From the NCBI RefSeq assembly GCF_027568395.1, contig NZ_JANKZL010000014.1:100817-164816 (forward strand): DNA of 64,000 bases, given 5' to 3'. A model generated the notes under the pieces. It saw only the letters and a list, made by a program, of their open reading frames with translations, did not search any database and was not told where the DNA came from. Below are positions 18,689 through 26,997 of the stretch, in pieces. Position 1 is the stretch's first letter. Each line of letters starts with the position of its first letter. The DNA is from Aminobacter sp. HY435. GTDB taxonomy: Bacteria > Pseudomonadota > Alphaproteobacteria > Rhizobiales > Rhizobiaceae. Both the position numbers and the translations under genes were made by a program.

Positions 18689-19714
18689 TCAGGCTTGCTT
18701 CCGGGCCGCGAATTCTGCGATCCGGGCGTGCAGGGCAGCTAGAATGGTGATGCCGCTGGCGTCCGAACGTAGCCGTGCCGCTGCCTTGGCCGAACCGGGA
18801 ATGTGGACGCCATACCTGGTGGCGAGCCGGTCGAGGTGAACGCGCATGCGGATTTCGAAGCCGGGGTCGAACAGTTTGGGGTCGAGCGCTGCTATGAACA
18901 GGCCGGTTCCCGGCGTCTGATGGCCTTCCGAGATCGACGGCGCGTCGACAGACCAGTTGGCGCCGGAAACGCCGGCCGCCAGAACCTCGACCATCAGCGC
19001 GACATTGGCGCCGCGTGAGCCGCCAAAGGCCAGAAGCACGCCCTTCATCGCCTTCTTCGCGTCCGTGGTCGGTTTGCCTTTGGCGTCAAGCGCCCATCCT
19101 TCCGGGATTGCCTCGCCGGCCTCGGCGGCCCTGCGGACGTTGACGAAGGCAGTGGCGCTCGACGACTGGTCGATGATCAGCGGCGGGCCGTCGGCGGCGG
19201 GGGCGGCGAGCGAAATCGGGTTGGTGCAGAACACCGGCTTGGTCGAGCCCGAGCCAGCGACGAGAGCCGGGCCGTTGGTGGCCGCGAGCGCTACCAGTCC
19301 GGCTTCCGCCAGCCGGCCGGTGAAGTAGCCGAGCGAGCCGCAGGTATAGGCGTTCTTCTGCGAGAAGATGGTGACGCCGAACAGTCTGGCAGCCTTGGCA
19401 ATGTCGTCGAAGCAGCGGTCGAAGGCCGTGTGCGCCGCACCACCCTTGGCGTCGGCGAGGTAGATTGCCAGCGCCGGACGGCTGATCTCAGGTTCCGCCT
19501 TGCCGTCGATGCGTCCGGCCTCCAGCGCCTCTAGGTAGTCTACATAGTGGGAAAGCCCGACACTTGCCTGTCCCTCGGACTCGGCGGCAACCGCGGCAAG
19601 GGCAATCGACCTTGCCGTTTCGTCGCCGGCGCCCGCGCCAATTGCGGCGGCGATGCAAAGCGCCCTGGCCTCGTCGATGCCGAGCGTGACGGTTTGGGAC
19701 CTGGTTGCGGTCAT
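18689..19714 (-). CDS. Ldh-family NAD(P)-dependent oxidoreductase (malate/L-lactate dehydrogenase type 2)
   Basis: A 341-residue protein of the LDH2/MDH2 family, which reduces 2-oxo acids or cyclic imines, for example delta1-piperideine-2-carboxylate, with NAD(P)H. Family segments: EARALCIAAAIGAGAGDE at the start, SVGLSHYVDYLEAL, FSQKNAYTCGSLGYF (His of the usual HHG replaced here by YTCG), ATNGPALVAGSGSTKPVFCTNP and FGGSRGANVALMVEVLA. It starts 4 bp after the stop of the ABC permease, so it is the last gene of the amino-acid transporter operon. This points to a 2-oxo acid derived from a basic amino acid as substrate; that is inference. Confidence 0.85.
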   Translation of the reverse strand: MTATRSQTVTLGIDEARALCIAAAIGAGAGDETARSIALAAVAAESEGQASVGLSHYVDYLEALEAGRIDGKAEPEISRPALAIYLADAKGGAAHTAFDRCFDDIAKAARLFGVTIFSQKNAYTCGSLGYFTGRLAEAGLVALAATNGPALVAGSGSTKPVFCTNPISLAAPAADGPPLIIDQSSSATAFVNVRRAAEAGEAIPEGWALDAKGKPTTDAKKAMKGVLLAFGGSRGANVALMVEVLAAGVSGANWSVDAPSISEGHQTPGTGLFIAALDPKLFDPGFEIRMRVHLDRLATRYGVHIPGSAKAAARLRSDASGITILAALHARIAEFAARKQA

Positions 19715-19718
19715 GAGC

Positions 19719-20528
19719 CTACCCCAGTCTGGCCGGAATCTTCGCCTCCAGCTTGCGGAAGCCGAAGACCAGGATGCCGGTGATGATCAGATAGATGAGC
19801 GCCAGCAGCAAGAGCGGCTCGTAGACGATGAACGTGTCCTGCCTGACGCGCGACGCCACCGCATAGATGTCGATGACAGTGATGGTGGCGACCAGCGGCG
19901 TGGCTTTCAGCTGCAGCACCGTTTCACCGGCCAGTGTCGGCAGCGCGCGGTGGATGGCCTGGGGCAACCAGATGCGGCGGAAGCGCTTCCATGGGCTCAT
20001 GCCGAATGCGTGCGCGGCTTCGAGTTGACCTCTCGGGACGCCGGCAAACGCGCCGCGCATCACTTCGCCCTCATAGGCGGCGTAGGACAGCGTCAAGGCG
20101 ACCACGGCATAGGGCCATGCCTGCCTCAGAATCGGCCAGAGCTCGGATTGCCTGATCCACGGGAACTGCGGAAACAGCGAGCCCAGCCCGTAGTAGAGCA
20201 GCCACAGCTGCAGAAGCAGCGGCGTTCCCCTGATAACGGTGCAGAACGCCCTGGCCGGCCAGGCCAGCCAGAACGGTCCGGCTGCCTGGGCAAGGCCGAG
20301 CGGAACCGCCAGCATGAAGCCGAGCACGCAGGTGACGACGAGAATCCAGATGGTTCGCCAGATGCCGAGCAGTGCCAGATCGTAATAGTTGGGCAGCCAG
20401 TCCCAGCGCATGAAGACGATGGCGCAGAGCACCAGCGCAGCGCCGATCGCCATCAGCACGATTCGGTGCGGCTGCAGCCATTCCGAACGGATCGCGTCTC
20501 TTGCCTCGGCGGAAGCGGCAGCGGTCAT
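19719..20528 (-). CDS. amino-acid ABC transporter permease (HisM/AotM type)
   Basis: A 269-residue inner-membrane permease of the polar amino acid family. Hydrophobic segments include IVLMAIGAALVLCAIVF and WRTIWILVVTCVLGFMLAVP. The EAA loop that contacts the ATPase is GQLEAAHAFGMSPWKRFRRI. The IRGTPLLLQLWLLYYG stretch is typical of the HisM side. The true start at 20528 overlaps the previous permease by 4 bp (ATGA). It works as a heterodimer with that permease. Confidence 0.93.
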   Translation of the reverse strand: MTAAASAEARDAIRSEWLQPHRIVLMAIGAALVLCAIVFMRWDWLPNYYDLALLGIWRTIWILVVTCVLGFMLAVPLGLAQAAGPFWLAWPARAFCTVIRGTPLLLQLWLLYYGLGSLFPQFPWIRQSELWPILRQAWPYAVVALTLSYAAYEGEVMRGAFAGVPRGQLEAAHAFGMSPWKRFRRIWLPQAIHRALPTLAGETVLQLKATPLVATITVIDIYAVASRVRQDTFIVYEPLLLLALIYLIITGILVFGFRKLEAKIPARLG

Positions 20529-21238
20529 CGCCCGGCCTCCACCACGGGCGGCAGGCCGCGCCGCGCCCGGCGTTCGACAGCGCCGATTATGACATTGGAA
20601 AACAGCGTCAGCAGCAGGTAGAGCGCCCCGGCGGCGACAAAGAAGGTGAAATAGGCCTTGGTCGCCGCACCCGCCTGCCGCGTCTCCTGCGTCAGTTCGC
20701 TGAAGCCGACGACGGCGAGAAGAGCGGTGTCCTTGGTGGCGATGAGCCACAGGTTGGCAAGGCCCGGTATCGCGAACGGCAGCATCGCGGGAAGGGTGAT
20801 GCGCCGCAGCAGCTTGCCCGGCGCCATGCCATAGGCGCGCGCCGCCTCGATCTGGCCCTGCGGGATCGACAGGATGGCGCCGCGGATGACCTCGGTGGCG
20901 TAGGCGCCCTGGACGACGCCGAGCACGACGACGCCGGCGACCAGGCCGCTGATGTCGATCGGCGGGTAGCCAAGGCCGCCGAGCGCGCGGTTGATGAGGT
21001 CGGTGCCGGCATAGTAGAGCAGCAGGATCAGAACGAGTTCGGGCACGGCGCGAACGATGGTGGTGTAGAGCCCGAGCAGGTCGCGAACCATCGGTCCGCC
21101 ATAGAGCTTGCCCCAGGCACCGCTGATGCCGATGACGATGCCGAGACTGAATGCGCCGATGGCGATCTGGACGGACTTCGCCAGGCCGCGCAAAAGGTTC
21201 GCGCCCCAGCCGGGCGGGGAGATCGACAGCAGTTCCAC
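20525..21238 (-). CDS. amino-acid ABC transporter permease (HisQ/AotQ type)
   Basis: A 237-residue permease. KSVQIAIGAFSLGIVIGISG is the first helix, TIVRAVPELVLILLLYYAG the conserved cytosolic-edge segment, and GQIEAARAYGMAPGKLLRRI the EAA loop. The annotated start is GTG at 21238, which has no Shine-Dalgarno site. The frame stays open upstream without ATG, GTG or TTG, and an AAAGGA lies 8 nt before an in-frame ATC, so a non-standard start encoding an N-terminus like IEHLLSPLLQSAT is possible. A palindromic repeat lies between this gene and the binding-protein gene. Confidence 0.92.
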   Translation of the reverse strand: MELLSISPPGWGANLLRGLAKSVQIAIGAFSLGIVIGISGAWGKLYGGPMVRDLLGLYTTIVRAVPELVLILLLYYAGTDLINRALGGLGYPPIDISGLVAGVVVLGVVQGAYATEVIRGAILSIPQGQIEAARAYGMAPGKLLRRITLPAMLPFAIPGLANLWLIATKDTALLAVVGFSELTQETRQAGAATKAYFTFFVAAGALYLLLTLFSNVIIGAVERRARRGLPPVVEAGR

Positions 21239-21317
21239 AGTCGCGGACTGTAGCAGCGGGCTCAGCAGATGCTCGATGTCAGTGGTCCTTTGGAGAGCTG
21301 CAGGTGGTCGGGCATTT

Positions 21318-21419
21318 CCTCTCCCCTTTGTGGGGAGAGGTCAGGGATGGGGGCATTGCCGCGCACCCGGTGTGCCCGAAGGACCCCCACCCTTTATCCC
21401 TCCCCACAAGGGGGAGGGA
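21318..21419. repeat. palindromic intergenic mosaic element
   Basis: A 102-bp element with hairpins at both ends: CCTCTCCCC / GGGGAGAGG (21318-21340) and TCCCTCCCC / GGGGAGGGA (21397-21419). The inner parts, GGGATGGGGG and CCCCCACCC, are also complementary, so the whole can fold on itself. It lies between the binding-protein gene and the first permease gene, the usual place for mRNA-stabilising REP-type elements in transporter operons. The element inside the 5-oxoprolinase gene at 60520 shares its ends. Confidence 0.85.
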
Positions 21420-21433
21420 GGCCACCGCCGCCC

Positions 21434-22213
21434 TCACTTGCCGTAGATGTCGAAGTCGAAATACTTCTTGGTGATCTCGGCATATTTGCCGTTGTCGCGG
21501 ATGCCCTTGATCGCGGCGTTGAACTTGTCCTTGAGCTCGGCATCACCCTGGCGCAGGCCGACGCCGACGCCCGGCCCGAGCACTTCGAGATCTTCGGCGA
21601 CGTCGCCCTTCATGTCGCAGCAGGCCTTGCCCGCATCGGTGGCGAGGTAGGTGTTGAGCGACAAAGAGTCGGCCTGCACGGCGTCGATGCGCCCGGCGGC
21701 GAGGTCGGCCTGGGCCTCGTCCTGAGTCTGGTAGATCTTGATCTCGGCGGCGGTGTCGCCGAAATGCTTCTTGGCGTAGGCCTCATGCACTGTCGACACC
21801 TGCACGCCGAGAATCTTGCCTTTCAGCCCTTCCGGCGTGGCGTCGAACTTCGAATCCTTCGCGCCGATGATGCCGGTCGGGGTGTTGTAGTACTTGTCGG
21901 AAAAGTCGATCGACTTCTTGCGCTCGTCGGTGATCGACATCGAATTGATGATGGCGTCGATCTTCTTCGAGTTGAGCGCCGGGATCAGGCCGTCCCACGA
22001 GGTCATCGTCACCTCGCACTGAAGCTTCGCCTCGGCGCAGAGCGCCTCGATCATGTCCATTTCCCAGCCGGTCCATTTGCCGGAAGCGTCTGGCGAGGCA
22101 AAGGGCGGATAGGGCTCGGGCGCCATGCCGACCTTGATCGCCTGTGCGCTGGCGCTGCCGGCGCTCAAGCCAAGGACAAGCGCCAGGGCCGCTGTTGCAA
22201 GCAATGCTTTCAT
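21434..22213 (-). CDS. amino-acid ABC transporter periplasmic binding protein (lysine/arginine/ornithine type)
   Basis: A 259-residue binding protein with a signal peptide (to about residue 23, ASAQA). IKVGMAPEPYPPFASPD opens the mature fold, followed by GWEMDMIEALC, MTSWDGLIPALNSKKIDAII and SMSITDERKKSIDFSDKYY, which are the ligand-site segments of the cluster 3 family (HisJ, ArgT, AotJ). Basic amino acids are the likely ligands. Two Cys (KACCDM) are present late in the sequence. The start at 22213 has GGGAGAAACAGC. It is the second gene of the operon. Confidence 0.93.
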   Translation of the reverse strand: MKALLATAALALVLGLSAGSASAQAIKVGMAPEPYPPFASPDASGKWTGWEMDMIEALCAEAKLQCEVTMTSWDGLIPALNSKKIDAIINSMSITDERKKSIDFSDKYYNTPTGIIGAKDSKFDATPEGLKGKILGVQVSTVHEAYAKKHFGDTAAEIKIYQTQDEAQADLAAGRIDAVQADSLSLNTYLATDAGKACCDMKGDVAEDLEVLGPGVGVGLRQGDAELKDKFNAAIKGIRDNGKYAEITKKYFDFDIYGK

Positions 22214-22304
22214 GCTGTTTCTCCCGCTTTCGTTGTTTTGTCGTTCCCGTGATTTCGTCCGCTCGTCCGGATAACGCGTGATCCTTCCTGGGGCCTGGCC
22301 CGCG

Positions 22305-23117
22305 CTAGCCGATGCTGCGGATGAACTGCTTGAGGCGCTCGGATTTCGGAGCGCCGAAAATCTGTTCGGGCGGGCCTTCCTCCTCGACCTGGCCGTTCCA
22401 GAGGTAGATCACATGCGTTGCCACCTCGCGGGCGAACTTCATCTCGTGCGTCACCAGCACCATGGTGCGGCCTTCGCGGGCGAGATCGCCGATGACCTTC
22501 AGCACCTCGCCGACAAGTTCGGGGTCGAGCGCCGAGGTCGGCTCATCGAACAGCATGACGCGCGGATGCACGGCGAGCGCGCGGGCGATTGCCGCGCGCT
22601 GCTGCTGGCCGCCGGAGAGGTAGGCCGGATAGACGTCGCGCTTCTCGGCCAGGCCGACCCGCGCCAGAAGCCGTTCGGCTTCCGCGACCGCGTCAGCGCG
22701 CCTGACGCCGAGAACATGGACCGGCACCTCGATGACGTTTTCCACAAGCGTCATGTGGCTCCACAGATTGAAGCTCTGGAACACCATGCCGAGCCGCGAG
22801 CGGATGCGTTCGATCTGGCGCCGGTCGGCGGGAATGCTATCGCCGCGGCCGTTCGGCTTGAGGCGGATCTGCTCGCCATTGACCCTGATGATGCCGCTGG
22901 TCGGGTTCTCGAGGCAGTTGATGCAGCGCAGCAGCGTCGACTTGCCCGAGCCTGAGCCGCCGATGATCGCCACCACCTCGCCATCGCGGGCCGAAAGCGA
23001 CACGCCCTTCAGCACATGCAGTTCGCCGAACTTCTTGTGCAGGTTCTCGACATGAATGGCTTCGGCGGCGACGCCGTCGACGGGGGCAGGGCGCTGGGCT
23101 GCGTCCACGGCAGCCAT
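22305..23117 (-). CDS. amino-acid ABC transporter ATP-binding protein (HisP type)
   Basis: A 270-residue ATPase. Walker A GGSGSGKST, Q-loop MVFQSFNLWSHMT, signature LSGGQQQRAAIARAL, Walker B VMLFDEPTSALDPEL and H-loop VTHEM are all intact. The loop with GRGDSIPADRRQIERIRSRL is the extended insert of HisP-like subunits. It is the first gene of the operon ATPase, binding protein, two permeases, Ldh, and is divergent from the TetR gene across 238 bp. Confidence 0.94.
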   Translation of the reverse strand: MAAVDAAQRPAPVDGVAAEAIHVENLHKKFGELHVLKGVSLSARDGEVVAIIGGSGSGKSTLLRCINCLENPTSGIIRVNGEQIRLKPNGRGDSIPADRRQIERIRSRLGMVFQSFNLWSHMTLVENVIEVPVHVLGVRRADAVAEAERLLARVGLAEKRDVYPAYLSGGQQQRAAIARALAVHPRVMLFDEPTSALDPELVGEVLKVIGDLAREGRTMVLVTHEMKFAREVATHVIYLWNGQVEEEGPPEQIFGAPKSERLKQFIRSIG

Positions 23118-23270
23118 CAGCGATGGCCCCGGCGCGAATACGTCATCCCGTCAGCATGCATCCGGCAGCTCATGGTCGCGTCGCAATGTTCCCCTGGGCG
23201 GTGAGGATGGACCCTTCGGCCTTGCGGCGTCAACGGCTCCACGTCCCGCTTCTTATGGCGGCCATTACGG

Positions 23271-23295
23271 CACTTGCTGCGTTGTTATGCAAGTG
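23271..23295. promoter_or_regulatory. dyad operator candidate overlapping the tetR promoter
   Basis: Perfect 7-bp arms CACTTGC and GCAAGTG separated by 11 bp. The site covers the space between a -35-like TTGCTG (23274-23279) and a -10-like TATAAA (23296-23301), which are 16 bp apart and point to the TetR gene. Binding here would block that promoter. Confidence 0.6.
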
Positions 23296-23314
23296 TATAA
23301 ATATCCCGGACATG

Positions 23315-23329
23315 ACATTCGGCGAATGT
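23315..23329. promoter_or_regulatory. second palindrome, TetR operator candidate
   Basis: ACATTCG and CGAATGT are perfectly complementary around a single G, giving a 15-bp dyad just downstream of the -10 box and 27 bp before the TetR start codon. Its size and symmetry are typical of TetR-family operators. Confidence 0.6.
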
Positions 23330-23355
23330 GTCAGCAAAAGCGAAGGCCTTTCGAC

Positions 23356-24030
23356 ATGCCCGAAACAGCGGCAGCGGCGGTCGCCAGCCGTCGAAAATTC
23401 CGCCGTGAAGGCGAAGAGCGTCGGCGCCAGGACCTGATCGAGGCGACGCTGGATTGCGTCGCCGAATCGGGCCTGCAGGGAGCGACGGTTCGGGCGATAG
23501 CCTTGCGCGCCGGCGTCACCGCCGGGCTGATCCGGCATTACTTTCCGGGCAAGGAAGAACTGCTGCAGGCGGCCTACGCGGCAACGATGGCGCACATGAC
23601 GGAGATGGCCAAGGCCGCCCTGGCCGGCATCGGGCAGGAGCCAAAGCTGAGGTTGGCGGCTTTCGTGGAGGCGAGCCTGGTGCCGCCGGTTGTCGACCTG
23701 AGGGCGATTTCGATCTGGGCCAGCTTCATCGGGCGCGCCGCTTCCGACGCGACGCTGGGGGTGGCCCATCGTGCCGGCTATCTCGGATTTCGCGACGAGG
23801 TCGAGGCGCTGGTGGCCGAAGTGTTCCAGGCCGCGGGACGACGGGCAGGCGACGATGATCTTCGCCGGCACGCCATCGCCATCAACGCCATCATCGACGG
23901 TTTGTGGATTGAGGGCTGCCTCGCCGAGGACATGTTCGCAACCGGTGAGCTCGCCGCAATCGGCATCGCTTCCGTCGAGGCGATGCTTGGCATGAAACTG
24001 CGCAACGAACCGGCAGCCGAGGTAGCATGA
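23356..24030 (+). CDS. TetR/AcrR family regulator, BetI-like
   Basis: A 224-residue repressor. The N-terminal helix-turn-helix runs EERRRQDLIEATLDCVAESG, then TVRAIALRAGVTAGLIRHYF, a clear TetR pattern, and PGKEELLQAAY. The C-terminal helical domain has the BetI-type layout (LRAISIWASFIGRAA). The ATG at 23356 was chosen because protein-like sequence begins just there; the frame is open for 100 codons before it. Its stop overlaps the start of the TPP enzyme by 4 bp. It probably represses its own operon and possibly the divergent transporter, in response to a substrate of the pathway. Confidence 0.92.
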   Translation: MPETAAAAVASRRKFRREGEERRRQDLIEATLDCVAESGLQGATVRAIALRAGVTAGLIRHYFPGKEELLQAAYAATMAHMTEMAKAALAGIGQEPKLRLAAFVEASLVPPVVDLRAISIWASFIGRAASDATLGVAHRAGYLGFRDEVEALVAEVFQAAGRRAGDDDLRRHAIAINAIIDGLWIEGCLAEDMFATGELAAIGIASVEAMLGMKLRNEPAAEVA

Positions 24031-25604
24031 CAACGATTGGCGAGGCCCTCATCCGGCTGCTGGAGGCGCATGGCGTCGACGCCGTGTTCGGCATTCCGGG
24101 TGTCCACACCATCGAACTCTACCGCGGACTGGCGCGCTCCGGCATCCGCCATGTCACGCCACGCCACGAGCAGGGCGCGGGCTTCATGGCCGATGGCTAC
24201 GCGCGGGCCTCGGGGCGGCCGGGCGTGGCCTTCGTCATCACCGGGCCGGGGCTTACCAACACCATCACGGCGATGGCGCAGGCGCGCGCGGATTCGGTGC
24301 CGATGCTGGTTATCTCGGGCGTCAACTCCAGCGCGACACTCGGCAGGGGGCTCGGCTACCTGCACGAACTGCCGGACCAGTTGGGCATGATGGCAAAAGT
24401 GGCGCTGTCGTCGCGGCAGGTAGTGCAAGCGGCGGAGCTGCCCGGCGCGATCGCCGAAGCGTTCGAGATCTTTGCGACCCGGCGTCCGGGGCCGGTGCAT
24501 ATCGAGATCCCGCTCGACGTCATGCCACTGCCGGCGGAAGGGCTGCGGCCGCTATCGCGAACCTTGGCGACCCAGGTGCCCGACATCGTCTCTATCATGG
24601 CTGCGACGCGCCTGATCGCGGCATCACAAAGGCCGCTCATTCTGGCGGGCGGTGGGGCGAAGCGTACCGAGGCGGCACTTGTCGCACTTGCCGGCAAGAT
24701 CGACGCGCCGGTTATCACCACCACCAACGGACGCGGGCTGATGCACGGTCACCAGCTCAACGTGCCGGCGAGCCCGAGCCTCAAGGCGGTGCGCGCGCTG
24801 ATGGCCGATTCTGACCTGGTGATCGCCGTCGGCACCGAATTTGGTCCGACCGACTACGACATGTATGGCGATGGCGGCTTTGTGCTGCCGAGGCGGCTGA
24901 TCCGCATCGACATCGATGCAGCCCAGATGCAACGCCGACCGGCGACGGTTTCCGTCCAGGCGGAGGCCGGCGCGGCGTTGGTCGCGCTGGCCGCTGTGGT
25001 TGATAGCCGATCTCGCGCGGCGGACGGCGCCGATCGGGCAAGATCAGCGCGCGAAGGCGCTTGGCAGGAGATCGGTCCTGACATGCAGGCGCAAGTGGCT
25101 GTGGTCGAGACAATCCGCAACGCCTTGCCGGGTGCGCTGATCGTTGGCGATTCGACCCAGCCGGTCTATGCCGCCAATCTCTATTACGACCACGACCGCC
25201 CCGGAGGCTGGTTCAACGCGGCGACCGGCTACGGCGCGCTTGGCTACGGTCCGCCGGCGGCCATCGGCGCGGCCCTGGCAGTGCCTGATGCGCCCGTGGT
25301 CTGCCTCAGCGGCGACGGCGGCTTCCAGTTCACCTTGCCGGAACTTGGCGCGGCGCTGGATGGGCCGGCACCGGTCATCTTCGTCGTGTGGAACAACCGC
25401 GGCTATCGCGAGATCGAAACGTCGATGCTGGACGCGGGCGTGGAACCCGTCGGTGTTTCGCCGGTGCCGCCGGATTTCATCGCTATCGCTTCAGCCTATG
25501 GCATTGCCGCCGAGCGCATCCACGGAGCAGCGAAGCTTGGTCCGGCCCTGCTTGGGGCCAGGGCCACCGGACGTCCGTTCCTGATCGAGATCGTCGTCGC
25601 GTAG
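24027..25604 (+). CDS. thiamine-diphosphate decarboxylase, 5-guanidino-2-oxopentanoate decarboxylase-like (AruI)
   Basis: A 525-residue member of the acetolactate synthase/pyruvate decarboxylase superfamily. The Pyr domain has VFGIPGVHTIELYRGLA and PRHEQGAGFMADGYAR, with the catalytic Glu near residue 48. The middle domain follows, and the PP domain carries the TPP motif GDGGFQFTLPEL ending in WNNRGYREI. GIPGVHTIELYRGL is the style I associate with AruI, which decarboxylates 2-ketoarginine to 4-guanidinobutyraldehyde. Its place beside a basic-amino-acid transporter supports this. A general benzoylformate- or acetolactate-synthase-like enzyme is the alternative. It overlaps the TetR gene by 4 bp. 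Confidence 0.8.
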   Translation: MTTIGEALIRLLEAHGVDAVFGIPGVHTIELYRGLARSGIRHVTPRHEQGAGFMADGYARASGRPGVAFVITGPGLTNTITAMAQARADSVPMLVISGVNSSATLGRGLGYLHELPDQLGMMAKVALSSRQVVQAAELPGAIAEAFEIFATRRPGPVHIEIPLDVMPLPAEGLRPLSRTLATQVPDIVSIMAATRLIAASQRPLILAGGGAKRTEAALVALAGKIDAPVITTTNGRGLMHGHQLNVPASPSLKAVRALMADSDLVIAVGTEFGPTDYDMYGDGGFVLPRRLIRIDIDAAQMQRRPATVSVQAEAGAALVALAAVVDSRSRAADGADRARSAREGAWQEIGPDMQAQVAVVETIRNALPGALIVGDSTQPVYAANLYYDHDRPGGWFNAATGYGALGYGPPAAIGAALAVPDAPVVCLSGDGGFQFTLPELGAALDGPAPVIFVVWNNRGYREIETSMLDAGVEPVGVSPVPPDFIAIASAYGIAAERIHGAAKLGPALLGARATGRPFLIEIVVA

Positions 25605-25637
25605 CCGCTGATCTTGAGAGGCGTTGGTGCCGTCCCG

Positions 25638-26777
25638 CTAATGGATCAGCGGTGCATTGGTCACGCCAAGCAGCCGTGCCGGCAGGTATATGACCAGCGA
25701 CGCAGCGCCCGTGATCACCGAGGTGCCGTCGGCAACCAGCGTTTCACCTGCCGCACCTTCGCCGCGTTCGCCGATATTGCTCGTCAGCGCGCCCTTTGAC
25801 GCCAGCGCCATCAGGGTTGGCGAACTGGCGAACACGTCGTGACTGCCACCGTCGACATCGGAGGTGTCGAGAACGACGATGTCTTCTTCCTGAAGCGAGG
25901 CAATGTCGGCGCCGCTGCCGACCCGCGGATGGCCGCCGGTCAGCCTGCCGGAGACGTCGAGCGCGCGGTCGCGCCTGGAAACCAGGATGGTGAAAGGCGT
26001 CGGCAGGTCCTTGATGTCGCGCACCTGGCTCTGGAAGACGTCGATATCGACATCAGGGGCGGCCAGGATGACGCCGCTGAGGCGCTTGAGGTATTGAGCC
26101 CGGTTGCTGAGCGCCAGGCTGCGGAACGCTTCCATCACCACGTAGCTGCCCATCGAATGTCCGACCAGGGTGATGCGCTTGGCGTTGGTGCGCGCGGCAA
26201 TCTCGATCGTCTCGGCGAGACCGTCGCGGCTGTAGGCGGCGCTGTCGCGGTCGTAGACATAGAGCGGCAGCGAGCCGCCCGACGGCCACGCGTAGTGCAG
26301 CGCCACCGCCTTGACGTGGTAGTCGTTGATGATCTGGGCGTTGCGGAAAATGCTGTCGGCGAAATTGTTGTTGTAGCCGTGCACGAAGATGAAGATCTCC
26401 TGCTCGGATGCCGGACGCCTGGCCAGGGCAGCGTTCAGGTCGTCGATGAATTTCTGCTTGGTGTCGACCGGCTGATAGGTCACGGCGACAAAATGCCGGG
26501 CCGGGTCGGGTCTGCGGCTGGATTTTTCGACCCGCCCTATGACGTGGTTCTTGGGAATGCCGATGTCGAATATCGCAAAGTTCAGGCTCTTCGCGCGTGC
26601 TGCGGAATAGGGCAGCGACAGGTCGTCCGAGCGCGCCCGCATCGTCGAGACGAATATCTGGACGATGTTTGCCGATGCTTCCGGCTTGCCGCCGGCCAAT
26701 CCAAGCACGGCCCGTCCGCCGCATCCCGACAGGACCAGCAGCACCACAAGGACGGTCAGATGGCGAATATTCGGCAT
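25638..26777 (-). CDS. alpha/beta hydrolase lipoprotein (DUF900-like)
   Basis: A 379-residue protein with a lipoprotein signal: VLVVLLVLSGCGGR, where the Cys near residue 19 would be acylated. The hydrolase core has FIFVHGYNNNFADS (oxyanion region), LVGHSMGSYVVMEAF (nucleophile elbow GHSMG) and a late SHDVFASS that may supply the His. This is the DUF900 family, envelope-anchored proteins with no known substrate. The ATG is at 26777. It converges with the AruI-like gene and is followed upstream by the rpsA terminator. Confidence 0.88.
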   Translation of the reverse strand: MPNIRHLTVLVVLLVLSGCGGRAVLGLAGGKPEASANIVQIFVSTMRARSDDLSLPYSAARAKSLNFAIFDIGIPKNHVIGRVEKSSRRPDPARHFVAVTYQPVDTKQKFIDDLNAALARRPASEQEIFIFVHGYNNNFADSIFRNAQIINDYHVKAVALHYAWPSGGSLPLYVYDRDSAAYSRDGLAETIEIAARTNAKRITLVGHSMGSYVVMEAFRSLALSNRAQYLKRLSGVILAAPDVDIDVFQSQVRDIKDLPTPFTILVSRRDRALDVSGRLTGGHPRVGSGADIASLQEEDIVVLDTSDVDGGSHDVFASSPTLMALASKGALTSNIGERGEGAAGETLVADGTSVITGAASLVIYLPARLLGVTNAPLIH

Positions 26778-26942
26778 GCTTGGGCTCGCGCTGCGGCAAC
26801 TGGTCGAGATTTAAGAGCAGCAATTGTGCAGGTCGGCAACGGTTGAGACGCCTGACCGGTCGCCGGCTGGTGAATTCTGCCAGCACCCTGAAACATTCCG
26901 GCATCACTTTTGGCTCGCGGCGCGGATGGAGTGGCAAAGAAA

Positions 26943-26970
26943 AACCCCGCCGGATCGCTCCGGCGGGGTT
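26943..26970 (-). terminator. rpsA terminator
   Basis: A perfect 12-bp stem AACCCCGCCGGA / TCCGGCGGGGTT around TCGC, with a T run on the minus strand. It lies 28 bp past the rpsA stop codon. Confidence 0.92.
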
Positions 26971-26997
26971 CTTGTCGTCAGGCTGTGACAGCCAAAC

